A stretch of DNA of 51,376 nt, from the NCBI GenBank assembly GCA_900544025.1, contig UQTM01000020.1, forward strand, positions 1 through 51,376. The letters run 5' to 3'. The first letter of the stretch is position 1; each line of letters opens with the position of its first letter. Positions 1-9,672 of the stretch are shown in pieces. The notes beneath the pieces were generated by a model, which worked only from the letters and a program-made list of their open reading frames with translations, had not been told where the DNA came from and made no database searches. The DNA comes from an uncultured Odoribacter sp. Its GTDB lineage: Bacteria; Bacteroidota; Bacteroidia; Bacteroidales; Marinifilaceae. A program made the translations under genes and the position numbers.

Positions 1-1302
1 ATTTTGGTGTTGGCGGTCGGGCTTTGTTTCGGAGCCTGCAAGAAAGCACCGACAGACGAACAGTTGAAAGATGTGCTGAGCAAGGCTCATCAGACTTTGC
101 TGAACAGGGACAGTACTCCGGAGCAGAAAGAAGCGAGTGTGAAAAGACAGTTGGCGGAAGCCGGTCAGACATTCGATATTATGAAAGCTAATGCCCGGCA
201 ATTGGGAATGTTGTCTCAATGGAACACTTTTTTGCGGTCTAAACCTGTAAAAGAATGGGTTGCTCCCCGTTTGGATCAATTATCTCAAAAGAAGGATAAG
301 GAAGGAGCTGTGGCTGCATATTACCGTCTGGTGTATGATCCTGCCCGGGAAAAAGGCGGATACACTCCGGAAGAAGTGGCTGTGTTATTGGCTCATCCTT
401 CTGTAGGAGAAGTATTCCGTGATTCGGTTTTGGGAACTACACTTTTTTCTCGTTTGATGTTGAATGTCGCAGGCGACCAGAAAGCCAAGGCAGAATTATA
501 TAAATCGATTCTTCCGTTTATCGACGATCAATTGAGCGATCAACAGATAAAGGCAACCGTTTCTTTGTTCGACAGCGCTTTGGCTTTGGATTCCCTGATG
601 CAGGATAACGACCGGGAAGCTTTGCGTGTCAGCATTTTGAAACAGCAGGAACGTTTATTGGCGAATGCCACTAAAGCCGGTAATGAAGCAGATATAAACC
701 GGGCAAATTCCAATATTGCTTACTTGAAAAGTCCGATCGCTTTAAATAAACTGATCGGTGGGGAAGCTCCCGATATTGAGTTTATTTGGGCAAGCAGCGG
801 AAAAACCGGACATTTGTCGGATCTGAAAGGGAAAGTGGTGGTTTTGGATTTCTGGGCTACTTGGTGTGGGCCTTGCGTGATGTCTTTCCCCAATATCCGG
901 GAGTTGCAGAAAAGATATAAGAAATATCCGGTGGAAATCATCGGGGTGACGAGTGTACAGGGACGCCATATCCGCCGTCATCCGGGAGAAAAGCCTGAGG
1001 CTGTCGATACGAAAGGTAATCCTGAAAAAGAATTCGAGTTAATGAAAGAGTTTATGAAGGATGCGGATATGACCTGGAAAGTGGCTTTTTCTTCGGGAAA
1101 TGTGTTCAATCCGATGTATGGGGTGAAAGGTATCCCTCATGTAGCGATTATCGATGCAGAAGGACGGGTGCGTTATAATGCTCTTCGTCCCTATAATCCT
1201 CCTTTCCATGAAGCTGAAAAGATCGATGCGCTTTTGCAGGAAGCCGGACTGAAATATCCGAAAGAACCGATGACTCAGGAAAACTTTGTGAAATTCAATT
1301 GA
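1..1302 (+). CDS. TlpA-family thioredoxin-like lipoprotein, 5'-truncated
   Basis: The frame is open from base 1, so the true start lies outside the window; it stops at the TGA at 1300-1302. The visible N terminus is hydrophobic and ends in GACKK, the tail of a lipoprotein signal peptide, so the mature protein is probably membrane-anchored and faces the periplasm. About 250 mostly charged, helical-looking residues precede a thioredoxin/TlpA domain with the redox motif WCGPC (residues 287-291 counted from base 4) and a cis-proline loop GIPHV (Pro378). TlpA-family proteins reduce or shuffle disulfides in exported proteins; the substrate here is unknown. The N-terminal region is not one I can name. 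A strong terminator follows at once, and the next gene converges on it. The family is sure, the role is not. Confidence 0.85.
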   Translation: MLVLAVGLCFGACKKAPTDEQLKDVLSKAHQTLLNRDSTPEQKEASVKRQLAEAGQTFDIMKANARQLGMLSQWNTFLRSKPVKEWVAPRLDQLSQKKDKEGAVAAYYRLVYDPAREKGGYTPEEVAVLLAHPSVGEVFRDSVLGTTLFSRLMLNVAGDQKAKAELYKSILPFIDDQLSDQQIKATVSLFDSALALDSLMQDNDREALRVSILKQQERLLANATKAGNEADINRANSNIAYLKSPIALNKLIGGEAPDIEFIWASSGKTGHLSDLKGKVVVLDFWATWCGPCVMSFPNIRELQKRYKKYPVEIIGVTSVQGRHIRRHPGEKPEAVDTKGNPEKEFELMKEFMKDADMTWKVAFSSGNVFNPMYGVKGIPHVAIIDAEGRVRYNALRPYNPPFHEAEKIDALLQEAGLKYPKEPMTQENFVKFN

Positions 1303-1330
1303 CGATCGAAAGTTTTCGCTAAATACAAGA

Positions 1331-1362
1331 AAAGCGGCCAAAGGAATTTGGCCGCTTTTTTA
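1331..1362 (+). terminator. Rho-independent terminator of the TlpA-like gene
   Basis: A perfect 10-bp stem (1331-1340 with 1349-1358, AAAGCGGCCA / TGGCCGCTTT) with an 8-base loop runs into a T tract at 1356-1361. It lies 28 bases after the stop codon. Confidence 0.9.
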
Positions 1363-1405
1363 TTTACGTTAAAAGTGAAGATCGGATATCGGTTTATAAA
1401 ACGAG

Positions 1406-1440
1406 AGAGGGAGGATAAGCTTTTTAGCCGTCCTCCCTCT
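1406..1440 (-). terminator. Terminator-like hairpin after the 2-hydroxyacid dehydrogenase
   Basis: AGAGGGAGGA (1406-1415) pairs perfectly with TCCTCCCTCT (1431-1440) across a 15-base loop. On the minus strand the stem is followed within four bases by TTTT. It sits between two convergent genes and could act in both directions. Confidence 0.7.
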
Positions 1441-1466
1441 TTATTGTTTTCCAAATTTTTTTCTTG

Positions 1467-2396
1467 TCAGTTTACGATATTGGTCGGAGTGCCTGCAAAA
1501 AAGTTTCGGATATTATCGATGGCTTCCTGTCCCATCGCTATGCGGGCATCTATCGTGCCTGTTCCGATGTGCGGAGTAAGCACCACGTTATCCAGCCGGT
1601 ATAGTTGTTCTGTGATCCGGGGTTCGTATTCAAAAACGTCGAGGGCCGCTCCTGCAATTTCCCGTTTCATCAGGCTTTCGGTTAAGGCGGCTTCGTCTAT
1701 TACCGCTCCTCTGGCTGTGTTTATCAATATGGCTGTTTTTTTCATTTGTGCCAATTCCTGTTTACCTATCAAATGACGGGTTTCCGGAGTTAGCGGCGTG
1801 TGAAGCGTAATGAAATCGGATTGTTGCAACAGGGTGGGCAGATCGGTTTTCCGGTAGCCGGGCACTTCGCTATGCTGATTGTGGTATATGATATTCATAC
1901 CGAAAGCCTCTGCTTTGCGGGCGACATTTTTCCCGATGTTTCCCATGCCGATAATTCCCAATGTTTTCCCTTCCAACCCGAAGCCGAGGTTACGCATCGT
2001 TCCCCACATGGATTCTTTTTCGGTGCGTATGCGTAGGTTACATTCTGCAATGCGCCGGGCTGCGGAGAGCATCAATGCCATTGCCAGTTCCGCCGTAGGG
2101 TTGCATACCGAGTGGGGAGTGTTGCTTACTGCAATTCCTTTTTGCCGGGCATATCGAATATCGATGTTGTTATAGCCTACGCCATAGTTACTGATTAATT
2201 TTAATTTTTTTCCGGCATCGAGAATTTCTTTATCGATGGGATGATGAAATATAGCTAACATCACATCATAATCGGGAAGCATACGGATAAGTTCTTCTTT
2301 GTCCAATGCCTCTTTTTCGGGAAATGTCACTTCCCAATTTTCAGGCAGCGAGGCGAACGGTTCGCGAGGGATGTCGTAAGTCACTAATATTTTCAT
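1467..2396 (-). CDS. D-2-hydroxyacid dehydrogenase (NAD(P)-dependent)
   Basis: This 309-residue protein belongs to the D-isomer 2-hydroxyacid dehydrogenase family, which reduces 2-keto acids such as glyoxylate or hydroxypyruvate. The Rossmann motif GMGNIG (150-155) binds the nucleotide. The catalytic triad expected for the family is visible: Arg229 in NTARGAV, Glu258 in FEYEP and His276 in LTPHIG. I chose the start MKILVTYDIP at 2394-2396. The frame extends 39 codons upstream, but that extension overlaps the end of tsaD and does not resemble the family N terminus. It lies 97 bases downstream of tsaD on the same strand and may share its transcript. Substrate specificity cannot be read from sequence. 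A hairpin terminator follows. Confidence 0.9.
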   Translation of the reverse strand: MKILVTYDIPREPFASLPENWEVTFPEKEALDKEELIRMLPDYDVMLAIFHHPIDKEILDAGKKLKLISNYGVGYNNIDIRYARQKGIAVSNTPHSVCNPTAELAMALMLSAARRIAECNLRIRTEKESMWGTMRNLGFGLEGKTLGIIGMGNIGKNVARKAEAFGMNIIYHNQHSEVPGYRKTDLPTLLQQSDFITLHTPLTPETRHLIGKQELAQMKKTAILINTARGAVIDEAALTESLMKREIAGAALDVFEYEPRITEQLYRLDNVVLTPHIGTGTIDARIAMGQEAIDNIRNFFAGTPTNIVN

Positions 2397-2493
2397 AATT
2401 GATTCTGTGTTATAGCTTTTATAACCGGATTCCGTATCCTTGTGTGCCTGTTCCACAGCGGTGGGAGCAATCGTTATGCCTTTCCCGGAAAAA

Positions 2494-3513
2494 TCACAAG
2501 GTTGTTCTGGCATAAGGAGCCGTGTCCAGTCCGGTAAATTGTCCAGCCAGATATTTGTAGTACCCCGTCACGGCGACCATTCCGGCATTGTCGAGCGAAA
2601 AACCGAGCCGGGGGATAAATACTTCCCAGCCGGAGCGTTCGGCTTCTTCGTGTACGGCTTTTTGCAGGGCAGAGTTTGCAGAAACGCCTCCTCCGATTGC
2701 AATTTGTTTGATTCCGGTTTGCCTGGCTGCTTTTTTCAGTTTCGACATCAATATGTCGATCACGGTTTTTTGCAGGGAGGCACAGAGGTCGTTCAGGTTT
2801 TGCTGAATAAAATCGGGATTTTTTTTCAATTCATCCCGGAGAAAGTACAGGAAAGAGGTTTTCAGACCGCTGAAACTGTAATCCAATCCCGGAATCTGAG
2901 GTTTGTTGAATTCGAAACGGTCGGGATTGCCTTCTTTGGCCAGACGGTCTATCACCGGGCCGCCCGGATAAGGTAATCCCATGACTTTGGCACATTTGTC
3001 GAATGCTTCTCCGGCAGCGTCGTCGATGGTTTGCCCTATCATTTCCATGTCGAGGTAATCGCGCACGATGATTAGCTGTGAATTGCCTCCGGATACCAGC
3101 AGGGTAAGGAAAGGAAACGAGGGTTGGCGGCTTTCCACTCCCGGCTCTTTAATGAAATTGGCCAGAATATGTGCCTGCAGATGGTTCACTTCGATCATCG
3201 GGAGTTGGTTCGCGATAGCGAATCCTTTGGCGAAAGAAGTTCCCACCAATAACGATCCCAGTAATCCGGGTCCCCGGGTGAAAGCTACGGCATCGATATC
3301 TTTGACTTCGATTCCGGCATTTTTGATTGCTTGCGAAACAACCGGAATTATGTTCTGTTGATGTGCCCTGGATGCAAGTTCCGGGACAACGCCTCCGTAG
3401 GCTTCGTGGACTTTTTGGCTGGCAATGATATTGGATAGCACTACGCCGTCTTTTAGGATGGCTGCGGAGGTATCGTCACAAGAAGATTCTATGCCTAAGA
3501 TTATTATACTCAT
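2494..3513 (-). CDS. tsaD: tRNA N6-adenosine threonylcarbamoyltransferase TsaD
   Basis: TsaD transfers the threonylcarbamoyl group from TC-AMP to A37 of ANN-decoding tRNAs, working in the cytoplasm with TsaB and TsaE. The 339-residue length is normal. The iron-binding residues are in place: His111 and His115 in VNHLQAHILA, and Asp308 in FSLDNAGM. The ASKHA nucleotide-binding signature starts at the N terminus (GIESSCDDT), and GGNSQL and GGGVSAN mark the other nucleotide loops. The start ATG at 3511-3513 gives the expected N terminus. It is divergent from tamB, with only about 60 bases between the starts. The hydroxyacid dehydrogenase follows on the same strand. Confidence 0.97.
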   Translation of the reverse strand: MSIIILGIESSCDDTSAAILKDGVVLSNIIASQKVHEAYGGVVPELASRAHQQNIIPVVSQAIKNAGIEVKDIDAVAFTRGPGLLGSLLVGTSFAKGFAIANQLPMIEVNHLQAHILANFIKEPGVESRQPSFPFLTLLVSGGNSQLIIVRDYLDMEMIGQTIDDAAGEAFDKCAKVMGLPYPGGPVIDRLAKEGNPDRFEFNKPQIPGLDYSFSGLKTSFLYFLRDELKKNPDFIQQNLNDLCASLQKTVIDILMSKLKKAARQTGIKQIAIGGGVSANSALQKAVHEEAERSGWEVFIPRLGFSLDNAGMVAVTGYYKYLAGQFTGLDTAPYARTTL

Positions 3514-3518
3514 TTCTC

Positions 3519-3549
3519 TTTCAAATATTCTGCAATATTAATATTTTTG
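3519..3549 (+). promoter_or_regulatory. Bacteroidetes-type promoter of tamB
   Basis: TATTTTTG at 3542-3549 matches the Bacteroidetes -7 consensus TAnnTTTG exactly. A weaker -33-like TTTC lies at 3519-3522. Transcription would begin near 3555, which puts the mini-ORF ATG at 3551 outside the mRNA and leaves a leader of about 18 bases before the AUA start proposed for tamB. Confidence 0.6.
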
Positions 3550-3573
3550 TATGCAATCTAAATAACGGCAGGC

Positions 3574-6500
3574 ATAAAAAAATTTTTCAAAATATTATTC
3601 CTTCTCTTTGCAGGGGCGTTTTTGTTGTTGGGTATTTCTTATATCCTGCTGCGTTCTCCTTATGTGCAAACGGCTTTGGTTAAATACGTTACCCAGCGGG
3701 TAGAGCAGGTAACCGGGGTAAAGATGCAGATAGGCGGAGTGGAGTTCCGTCCGATGAGGTCTTTGGTGCTGAACGATGTGTTACTCAAAGATTTTAAGAA
3801 CGATACGTTGGTATTTTGTGAAAATCTGAAAGTAAAGGCAGATTCTTTCAGTTTTGTGAACCGGAGTTTCACCGTCCGGGAGATGACTTTCGACAAGGCT
3901 TGCTTTAATCTGTATGTGATTCGCGGGGATAGCGGGGCGATTATGAATATCGAGATGTTCATCGATTCGTTGCGCGGAAAACAGAGTGCGGAGGCCCCGG
4001 CAAACGTGTCGAACGAGGAAGAACCCGGCTGGCTGGTGGGGCTGAGAAAAGTGAGTGTGCGTAATTCCCATTTTACCTACCGGGAAGATGAATATGAGCC
4101 TGTGGAGTATGGCGTGAATTGGACTGATGTGGATTGCCGTGACCTGAATGTGGATGTTTCGGAATTCCATTTCGGGGAGGATTATACCGGGATGCGGGTA
4201 AAGGGATTGAGTATGGTGGAAAAATCGGGATTGGTGATCCGGCAGTTGGACGGTAAAGTTGCGGCGCGTGCCGATAATCTGCTGATTACGGAAAGTAGGA
4301 TCGTTTTGGAGCGCAGTTCGGTGGATCTGATCAAACTGGAATTCAACTGGACTCCCAATCAGCACGATTGGCGTAATTTTACGACGAAGATGCAGCAATA
4401 TTACGAGATCGGACCATCGTATGTCAGTTTTATCGATCTGGCTTATTTTAACGGGGTGTTGCGGGGTATAGACAATACGGTCAAATGTAGCGGGGTGGTT
4501 TCCAATACGATCAATCGGCTGGAGGGGCATGATCTATATTTTGAACTCGGCGAGAAAAGTGTTTTTCAGGGGCGGTTTACATCGAGCGGGCTGCCTAAGG
4601 TGTGGAATACCCTTTTCGACATCGAATTGACCGATGCTCATTTAAATCCGGATGATCTCGAATCGGTATATTTGCCCTGGTTCGGTACGAACATTTCGGT
4701 GCCTTCTCCTTTACACGAGTTGGAATATGTAGATTTCAGCCGGATTCATTTTAACGGTACATTGGAAGATTTTGCCGTTACGGCACAAAGCGTCACTCCT
4801 GCGCTGGAAGGAGGGTTGAAGTTCGTGTATAAACCTTGTGAAGGTGATTCCGTGGATTGTTCCCGGATGTATGGCGATTTTGATTTCAACCGGGTGAATT
4901 ACGGGAAGTTTACGGGAATGGATTTATTGAAGACCGGGGGACTGTCGGGGACGTATTCCGGTAAATTGGATACAACCGGCACTTCGTTCAATGTGAAAGG
5001 CAGGTTGGACAGGCTGAATGTTCAGAAGGGGCAGCTCCGGGATATCGATTTGTTTTTGAGCTGGGAAGGCGATAAGGTCGATTTGTTATCTTCGTTTGAC
5101 AATGAAAATGCCAGAGGGAATGTGGTGATGTCTATGGATATGGACGATTCGCTACGTTTTACGAGTGTGAGGGGAGGGATCGATGTGGCCGACCTGGAAC
5201 GATTCGGCTTTTCTTTTTCCGGAATGGGGAAAGAGGCCTTTGCCACATCTTTCGACTGGGTGTCTGCCGGAAGCCGGGAGAGGAGTTTTAGTAATTTGTC
5301 GCTGTCGGATTTTAATTATAAAACTCCGGCCGATAGTTTCAATATCGAGGATATAGGCGTGGAGATTTTCCGGGAAGGTTTGTCCAGTACGGTCAATTTG
5401 AGTTCCGATGTGTTAGAGCTTTCGCTGGAAGGGACTTACCGGGATGTGCTTCCTTTGGATTTTGCTATGAATCTGATGAAAAACTATCTGCCTGCTTATG
5501 CGGATAAAAAGAAGCAAAAGAGCCTGATTCGGAGGGAGTTGGAAAAAGTCGATTTTCTTTGTAACGCAAACATAAAAGATGCCGACCGGGTGTTGAAAGC
5601 CCTGTTCCCCGATTTAAGCGTGTCGCCGGGGAGTAAATTGTCCGTCGATTTCCGTAAGGGGGACGAATTTCTGGATTTGAGGCTGGATGCCGATACGATT
5701 TTTTATAAGGATTTTCGTTTGCTTCGTTCGGGTATCCGGATCACGGGAGATGAAGAGCGTTTGCAGATGTTGTATGCTGCCGACCGGGTACAATACGGGG
5801 GGCTTTACGAGCTATACAATGTGCGGAACGAGCTGGGGGTCCATGGTAACCGGATCGATAATAAAATTTCATGGTGTAACTGGGGACACCACACTTATAG
5901 CGGCGAGCTGAAAACCGGGCTTACTTTTATTCCTGCCGGAAAGGATTCCTATCATTTGGAAATAGCAATGGAACCGGGTGTGATCGTACTGGCGGACAGT
6001 GTATGGCATGTCAGGGAATCGAAGATATCGATCGAGGGGAAGCAGATCGAAGTGGAGAATTTTTCTATCGGGCGGGATCAGCGCTATTTGTCGGTGAATG
6101 GAAAAATCTCGGAAGACCCGGAGGAAAAATTGTCGATCGATTTGAACCAGTTCGACCTGTCGGAATTGAATCGTATGATATTTAATAACCATTTTCAGCT
6201 TTTTGGCCTGGCTACGGGAAATCTGACTGTGCAGGATTATTATAACGACCGTTTGCTGGCATCCGATTTCGATGTGAAAGATTGGGGGATCAACCGGGAT
6301 ACTTTAGGTTCGTTACGTCTGAGGTCGTATTGGGATGCAGACAGCCGGAGTGTGATTATAGGTGCGGAGAACCGTGTGGAGGACCAGGTGCCGCTGACGA
6401 TTTCCGGGTATTACATTCCGGGTACGGATTCCCTGAATGTGGATATCCGGTTGGCACAAGTGGGATTGGAGCGTTTGAATACCTATGCTTCGGAGTGGGT

Positions 6501-8058
6501 GTCGGAGACTTCCGGCGGGGTATCCGGGAATGTAAATATCAGTGGGACGGCTTTGAAGCCGGATATTTCCGGTTCCTTACAGTTGGATACTGTGGTTATG
6601 AAAGTAAATGCTTTGAATTCGAAGTTCTTTGTTACGGATAAAGTGCATATTGTGAATAATCGTTTGCTGTTCAATGATTTCACCGTAAGCGATGTACATG
6701 GCAGCAAGGTGCTGTTTAACGGCGGTTATGAGATGTGGCAGAATAAATACGACCTGCAAATGCAGTTTTATAATTTTATGTTCATGAACACGGCTTACAG
6801 TGATAACGATGCGTTTTACGGGCGGGTATATTTAAGCGGTTTGATGGATTTGAACAACCGGAACGGACAGAATAATATCACGGTGACAGCCCGCACGGAG
6901 AACAATTCAAAATTGTTTATCCCATTGACGGAAACAGCTTCTACGCAAGCCAATAATTTCCTGCATTTTATCAATACCGGGCAGCAGACCAGGAGAAGGA
7001 CTCAGGTGGCGAGCGAGAAGATGAATATTAATTTGGATGCCAATCTGGAAGTGAACGATAATCTGGATGTCGATGTGGTGTTCGACCCGACGGTGGGCGA
7101 TGTGTTGCATGTGAACGGTGCGGGAGATATCAAGGTGGTCCTGGATAAGGACGGCGGTGTTGGAATGTTCGGAGAATATCGAATCTCCAAAGGAAACTAT
7201 CAGTTCACTCTCAGTAATCTGGTCAATAAAAACTTTGTTTTGAAAGAGGGAGGGACGATCGCCTGGAACGGTGCGCCTTACGATGCGACCTTGAATATTT
7301 CTGCCGTATATAATATAAAGACTTCTCTTACAGAGTTATTACCGACCGAAGTGGGAGGAGCGGAAGGATTCGAATCGCAGGAAAAGGGACGTAAAGTTCC
7401 GGTGGAATGTATTTTGAATCTGTCGGATAATTTGGTAAATCCGCTGGTGAAATTCGATATTAATTTTCCGACGCTGGAGTCACAGACTAAGAGTTATGTG
7501 CAAAGTCTGTTTTCCAGTCAGGACGAAATCAACAAGCAAATGTTCGCCTTGCTGGTGATGGGTAAGTTTTACCGTACCGATGAAAATGATACCCGTTGGG
7601 GCGATCAGGCGAGAATGGCGGGGGTTTCGACCGTGACGGAAATGATTTCCAGCCAATTGTCCCGCTGGTTATCCCAGATCAGTAACCGGGTGGATATCGG
7701 ATTGGCTTACCGGGTAGCAGACCATCAGGTGACGACGGACGAGATCGAGGTGGCTTTGTCCACTCAGTTGCTGAACGACCGTATCACTTTGTCGGCGAAT
7801 GGAAATATGGATGTGGGGAATACGGCTGCCGGAAATAGCAATGCGAATAACATTGCCGGGGATTTCGATTTGGAAGTGAAGCTGAACAGGCAGGGGACGC
7901 TGAAAATGAAAGCTTATTCCCATACGGACGAAAAATTGATTTATAACAATACGGAAACCATTCAGGGGGTGGGTGTTTCTTATCAGGAATCGTTCGATAC
8001 TTTCCGGGAACTGATGCGTAAGTATATCGGTTTTTTTAAGAGGAAGAAAAATAAATAA
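3574..8058 (+). CDS. tamB: TamB-like translocation and assembly module protein
   Basis: A very long AsmA/TamB-type protein (1494 residues from the start used here). TamB proteins are anchored in the inner membrane, span the periplasm as a beta-rich groove, and help outer-membrane biogenesis or lipid transport. An N-terminal membrane segment (KKFFKILFLLFAGAF and following) precedes over 1000 residues of beta-rich repeats. The C-terminal DUF490/TamB domain shows the usual NPLVKFDINFPT and KQMFALLVMGKFY. No ATG, GTG or TTG lies in frame between the stop at 3559-3561 and the TTG at 3622. Starting at that TTG would cut the membrane anchor in half. The codon giving the usual N terminus is ATA at 3574-3576, just after a perfect promoter box, so I use it. 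The family is sure; the start is inferred. Confidence 0.88.
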   Translation: MKKFFKILFLLFAGAFLLLGISYILLRSPYVQTALVKYVTQRVEQVTGVKMQIGGVEFRPMRSLVLNDVLLKDFKNDTLVFCENLKVKADSFSFVNRSFTVREMTFDKACFNLYVIRGDSGAIMNIEMFIDSLRGKQSAEAPANVSNEEEPGWLVGLRKVSVRNSHFTYREDEYEPVEYGVNWTDVDCRDLNVDVSEFHFGEDYTGMRVKGLSMVEKSGLVIRQLDGKVAARADNLLITESRIVLERSSVDLIKLEFNWTPNQHDWRNFTTKMQQYYEIGPSYVSFIDLAYFNGVLRGIDNTVKCSGVVSNTINRLEGHDLYFELGEKSVFQGRFTSSGLPKVWNTLFDIELTDAHLNPDDLESVYLPWFGTNISVPSPLHELEYVDFSRIHFNGTLEDFAVTAQSVTPALEGGLKFVYKPCEGDSVDCSRMYGDFDFNRVNYGKFTGMDLLKTGGLSGTYSGKLDTTGTSFNVKGRLDRLNVQKGQLRDIDLFLSWEGDKVDLLSSFDNENARGNVVMSMDMDDSLRFTSVRGGIDVADLERFGFSFSGMGKEAFATSFDWVSAGSRERSFSNLSLSDFNYKTPADSFNIEDIGVEIFREGLSSTVNLSSDVLELSLEGTYRDVLPLDFAMNLMKNYLPAYADKKKQKSLIRRELEKVDFLCNANIKDADRVLKALFPDLSVSPGSKLSVDFRKGDEFLDLRLDADTIFYKDFRLLRSGIRITGDEERLQMLYAADRVQYGGLYELYNVRNELGVHGNRIDNKISWCNWGHHTYSGELKTGLTFIPAGKDSYHLEIAMEPGVIVLADSVWHVRESKISIEGKQIEVENFSIGRDQRYLSVNGKISEDPEEKLSIDLNQFDLSELNRMIFNNHFQLFGLATGNLTVQDYYNDRLLASDFDVKDWGINRDTLGSLRLRSYWDADSRSVIIGAENRVEDQVPLTISGYYIPGTDSLNVDIRLAQVGLERLNTYASEWVSETSGGVSGNVNISGTALKPDISGSLQLDTVVMKVNALNSKFFVTDKVHIVNNRLLFNDFTVSDVHGSKVLFNGGYEMWQNKYDLQMQFYNFMFMNTAYSDNDAFYGRVYLSGLMDLNNRNGQNNITVTARTENNSKLFIPLTETASTQANNFLHFINTGQQTRRRTQVASEKMNINLDANLEVNDNLDVDVVFDPTVGDVLHVNGAGDIKVVLDKDGGVGMFGEYRISKGNYQFTLSNLVNKNFVLKEGGTIAWNGAPYDATLNISAVYNIKTSLTELLPTEVGGAEGFESQEKGRKVPVECILNLSDNLVNPLVKFDINFPTLESQTKSYVQSLFSSQDEINKQMFALLVMGKFYRTDENDTRWGDQARMAGVSTVTEMISSQLSRWLSQISNRVDIGLAYRVADHQVTTDEIEVALSTQLLNDRITLSANGNMDVGNTAAGNSNANNIAGDFDLEVKLNRQGTLKMKAYSHTDEKLIYNNTETIQGVGVSYQESFDTFRELMRKYIGFFKRKKNK

Positions 8059-8110
8059 ATTCGAATATCGGAATTACCCCGGGTTTGGGGAGAAAACTGA
8101 ATTGAGATGG

Positions 8111-8146
8111 CATGAGTCCGGGGTTGTTCCGGGCTCATGTTGTTTT
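8111..8146 (+). terminator. Terminator after tamB
   Basis: CATGAGTCCGG (8111-8121) pairs with CCGGGCTCATG (8129-8139), 11 bp with one G-T pair and a 7-base loop. TTGTTTT follows. It lies 52 bases after the tamB stop. Confidence 0.75.
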
Positions 8147-8343
8147 GTGAAAGGTAAGATCGGGAATATATATTCGGAGTGATATTTCGTTTTCTGCTTT
8201 GATTTTTATAGACTTAGAATAGGCCGTATATTGCCGGGAGGAAAAGGACCCGGTGTAAAAAAGGTTTGCAAATTGTTTTTTTATTTCCTTTTTTTTCTCA
8301 AATTGCATATCGCAAACGATTACGAACCTAAAACAGTACAACT

Positions 8344-9558
8344 ATGATGACAGCACAGGAATTTATGGATAGAGAGGCCTGTTACGGTGCTCATAATTAT
8401 CATCCGCTCCCTGTGGTATTGGAGCGTGGAGAGGGGATTTATGTGTGGGATACGGACCAAAAGAGATATTTTGATTTTCTGTCGGCTTATTCGGCAGTAA
8501 ATCAGGGACATTGCCATCCCCGGATTGTTAAGGCCATGACCGATCAGGCGCAGAAGCTGGCTTTGACCTCGCGGGCTTTTTACAACGATGTGCTGGGAGA
8601 ATGGGAAGAATATGTAACCCGGTATTTTGGCTATGACAAGGTATTGCCGATGAATACAGGGGCGGAGGCGGATGAAACGGCGCTGAAATTATGCCGGAAG
8701 TGGGCTTATCTGAAAAAGGGGATTCCCGACGGAGAAGCCAAGATTATTGTCTGTAACGGTAATTTTCACGGCAGGACCATCACGATTGTTTCATTATCGA
8801 GCGATCCGGATTCATATAGCGGTTACGGCCCTTTCACTCCCGGTTTTATCAAGATTCCATATAATGATGCTGCGGCTTTGGAAGAGGCTATCCGCGATAA
8901 GAATGTGGCGGGCTTTCTGGTAGAGCCTATTCAGGGAGAGGCCGGAGTATATGTGCCGGACGACGGGTATCTGAAACGGGCTTACGACCTTTGCCGTACC
9001 TATAATGTGTTGTTTATCGCCGATGAGGTACAGACGGGGATAGCCCGTACCGGTAAACTGCTTGCCTGTGATTACGAAGGAGTGAGGCCGGATATTTTAG
9101 TGCTGGGGAAGGCTTTGTCGGGCGGAATGATGCCGGTGTCGTGTGTGCTTGCGGACGATGATATTATGCTTTGCATCCGGCCGGGGGAACACGGTTCTAC
9201 ATACGGGGGCAATCCGATTGCCGCTAAAGTTTCGATCGCCGCTTTGGAAGTGGTGAAGGATGAAAAGCTGGCTGAAAATGCGGCGAAATTAGGGCAGGTA
9301 TTTCGCGACCGGATGAGTCGAATCCATGCGGATATTATTGAAGACGTAAGGGGGAAAGGCCTGCTGAATGCCATTGTCATTAAACCGAAAAACGGCAAGA
9401 CTGCGTGGGATGTTTGTTTGAAATTGCGGGATAAAGGATTACTGGCTAAGCCTACCCATGAGCATATTATCCGTTTTGCCCCGCCTTTGGTGATCACTAA
9501 AGTAGAGTTAATGGAAGCGATCGGCATTATCGAAAATACGATTGCCGAGTTTGAATAA
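8344..9558 (+). CDS. rocD: Ornithine--oxo-acid aminotransferase
   Basis: A 404-residue class III PLP-dependent aminotransferase. Ornithine aminotransferase moves the delta-amino group of ornithine to 2-oxoglutarate, giving glutamate-5-semialdehyde and linking arginine/ornithine breakdown to proline and glutamate. The PLP lysine is Lys256 in LGKALSGG, and Asp227 in ADEVQTG contacts the pyridine nitrogen. The N-terminal GAHNYHPLPVVL is characteristic of ornithine aminotransferases rather than acetylornithine aminotransferases. The start at 8344 (ATGATGACA) gives the usual N terminus. It is flanked by terminators on both sides, so it is probably transcribed alone. No other arginine-pathway gene is nearby. 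Confidence 0.95.
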   Translation: MMTAQEFMDREACYGAHNYHPLPVVLERGEGIYVWDTDQKRYFDFLSAYSAVNQGHCHPRIVKAMTDQAQKLALTSRAFYNDVLGEWEEYVTRYFGYDKVLPMNTGAEADETALKLCRKWAYLKKGIPDGEAKIIVCNGNFHGRTITIVSLSSDPDSYSGYGPFTPGFIKIPYNDAAALEEAIRDKNVAGFLVEPIQGEAGVYVPDDGYLKRAYDLCRTYNVLFIADEVQTGIARTGKLLACDYEGVRPDILVLGKALSGGMMPVSCVLADDDIMLCIRPGEHGSTYGGNPIAAKVSIAALEVVKDEKLAENAAKLGQVFRDRMSRIHADIIEDVRGKGLLNAIVIKPKNGKTAWDVCLKLRDKGLLAKPTHEHIIRFAPPLVITKVELMEAIGIIENTIAEFE

Positions 9559-9598
9559 GGGAATAAAAACAATATTTTTTCCATAGATAATAAGCTGA

Positions 9599-9630
9599 AT
9601 GATCATCTGCTTTTGCAGATGATCATTTTA
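9599..9630 (+). terminator. Terminator between rocD and the convergent nucleoside kinase
   Basis: A perfect 12-bp stem (ATGATCATCTGC at 9599-9610, GCAGATGATCAT at 9615-9626) has a TTTT loop and is followed by TTTA. It lies between convergent genes and may serve both. Confidence 0.8.
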
Positions 9631-9672
9631 TATGGATGTGTGCGGAGTGTTCTTAACCACTGACCATTGGGA

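Noticed and set aside
2397..2513. 39-codon N-terminal extension of the 2-hydroxyacid dehydrogenase
   Set aside because: Overlaps tsaD coding sequence and lacks family similarity; MKILVTYDIP is the normal start.
3551..3565. ATG-CAA-TCT-AAA-TAA mini-ORF ahead of tamB
   Set aside because: It lies at or before the predicted transcription start and so is not expected in the mRNA.
9072..9584. 170-codon minus-strand frame inside rocD
   Set aside because: Antisense shadow of a well-supported gene; the same applies to other long antisense frames in tamB, the GH and sulfatase genes.
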